Shown piece by piece: positions 63,927-64,000 of a stretch of DNA of 64,000 nt. Made by a program: the position numbers and the translations under genes. This DNA is from Paenibacillus phoenicis. GTDB taxonomy: Bacteria; Bacillota; Bacilli; Paenibacillales; Paenibacillaceae. Numbering within the stretch: position 1 is the first letter of the stretch; each line of letters opens with the position of its first letter. The stretch spans positions 992,001 through 1,056,000 of the forward strand of contig NZ_JAYERP010000001.1 of NCBI RefSeq assembly GCF_034718895.1, written 5' to 3'. Below the pieces are notes generated by a model that saw only the letters and a list, made by a program, of their open reading frames with translations, was not told the DNA's origin and did no database searches.

Positions 63927-64000
63927 TTGTCAGATCGTAAAGCAGCGCTGGAGATGGCGCTTCGCCAAATAGAAAAGCAATTCGGTAAAGGTTCGATTAT
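63927..64000 (+). CDS. recA: Recombinase RecA, N-terminal fragment
   Basis: The first 24 or so codons of recA; the rest lies beyond the window. The sequence SDRKAALEMALRQIEKQFGKGSI is the typical RecA N-terminus (shown in parts: ALEMALRQIEKQFGKGS). Start is TTG at 63927 with AAGGATGTGAG upstream. RecA drives homologous recombination and triggers LexA self-cleavage. Neighbour cinA and the SOS box fit. Confidence 0.93.
   Translation, partial: MSDRKAALEMALRQIEKQFGKGSI

Overview
The window is about 64 kb of a spore-forming, motile Firmicute and reads as Paenibacillus or a close relative. The basis is gene order: the tail of a fla/che operon, then rpsB-tsf-pyrH-frr-uppS-cdsA-dxr-rseP-proS-polC, rimP-nusA-ylxR-ylxQ-infB-rbfA-nrnA-truB-ribF-rpsO-pnp, the sporulation genes dpaA-dpaB, dapG-dapA, and a ymf-type block ending in rimO-pgsA-cinA-recA. 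This parallels the B. subtilis flhA-to-recA segment, but has Paenibacillus-like traits: an archaeal/eukaryotic-type prolyl-tRNA synthetase, a FapA/DUF342 protein next to sigD, sleB behind ftsK/spoIIIE, and many small intergenic repeats. Nearly every gene is on the + strand. The only - strand gene is a broken S41 peptidase. Both edges cut genes: flhA on the left and recA on the right.

Region 1 (1-12.3 kb) is flagellar and chemotaxis: flhA (3' end), flhF, flhG, cheB, cheA, cheW, cheC, cheD, a small membrane protein, sigD, a FapA-like protein, a small hydrophilic protein, a SwrB-like protein and an MltG/YceG-like protein. A strong terminator ends it. Region 2 (12.3-26.1 kb) holds translation and envelope biogenesis genes (rpsB to polC), with 167-bp foldback repeats before dxr and after polC. 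Region 3 (26.3-37.5 kb) is the rimP-nusA-infB RNA/translation operon through rpsO and pnp. Each of the two transcription units has a clear extended -10 promoter and a structured leader.

Region 4 (37.5-46 kb) has a YlxY-type deacetylase homologue, an M16 protease, dut, the S41 pseudogene, the dipicolinate synthase genes dpaAB, a decayed 3' remnant of asd, then dapG and dapA. Dipicolinate is made from the product of DapA, so this block feeds spore core DPA, lysine and peptidoglycan precursor synthesis. Region 5 (46-62.7 kb) has RNase J, tepA, a YlzJ-like protein, ftsK/spoIIIE, sleB with a good sigma-G promoter, the M16 pair ymfF/ymfH, an SDR, DUF3243, the YmfK ACT/P-loop protein, a RodZ-like protein, yajQ, rimO, pgsA and cinA. 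Region 6 (62.7-63.9 kb) is gene-free, repeat-rich DNA that ends in a LexA-controlled recA promoter.

I found no convincing new defence or mobile system. The most unusual points are the matched 167-bp inverted-repeat elements in opposite orientation, a symmetric 50-bp-spaced palindromic array before dxr, a 52-bp tandem repeat array before recA, the asd relic, the deleted S41 peptidase, the extreme Ala/Pro/Gly linker in CheB, and three poorly characterised proteins at the fla/che-rpsB junction. Assignments come from reading motifs, lengths and gene order; no database search was possible.
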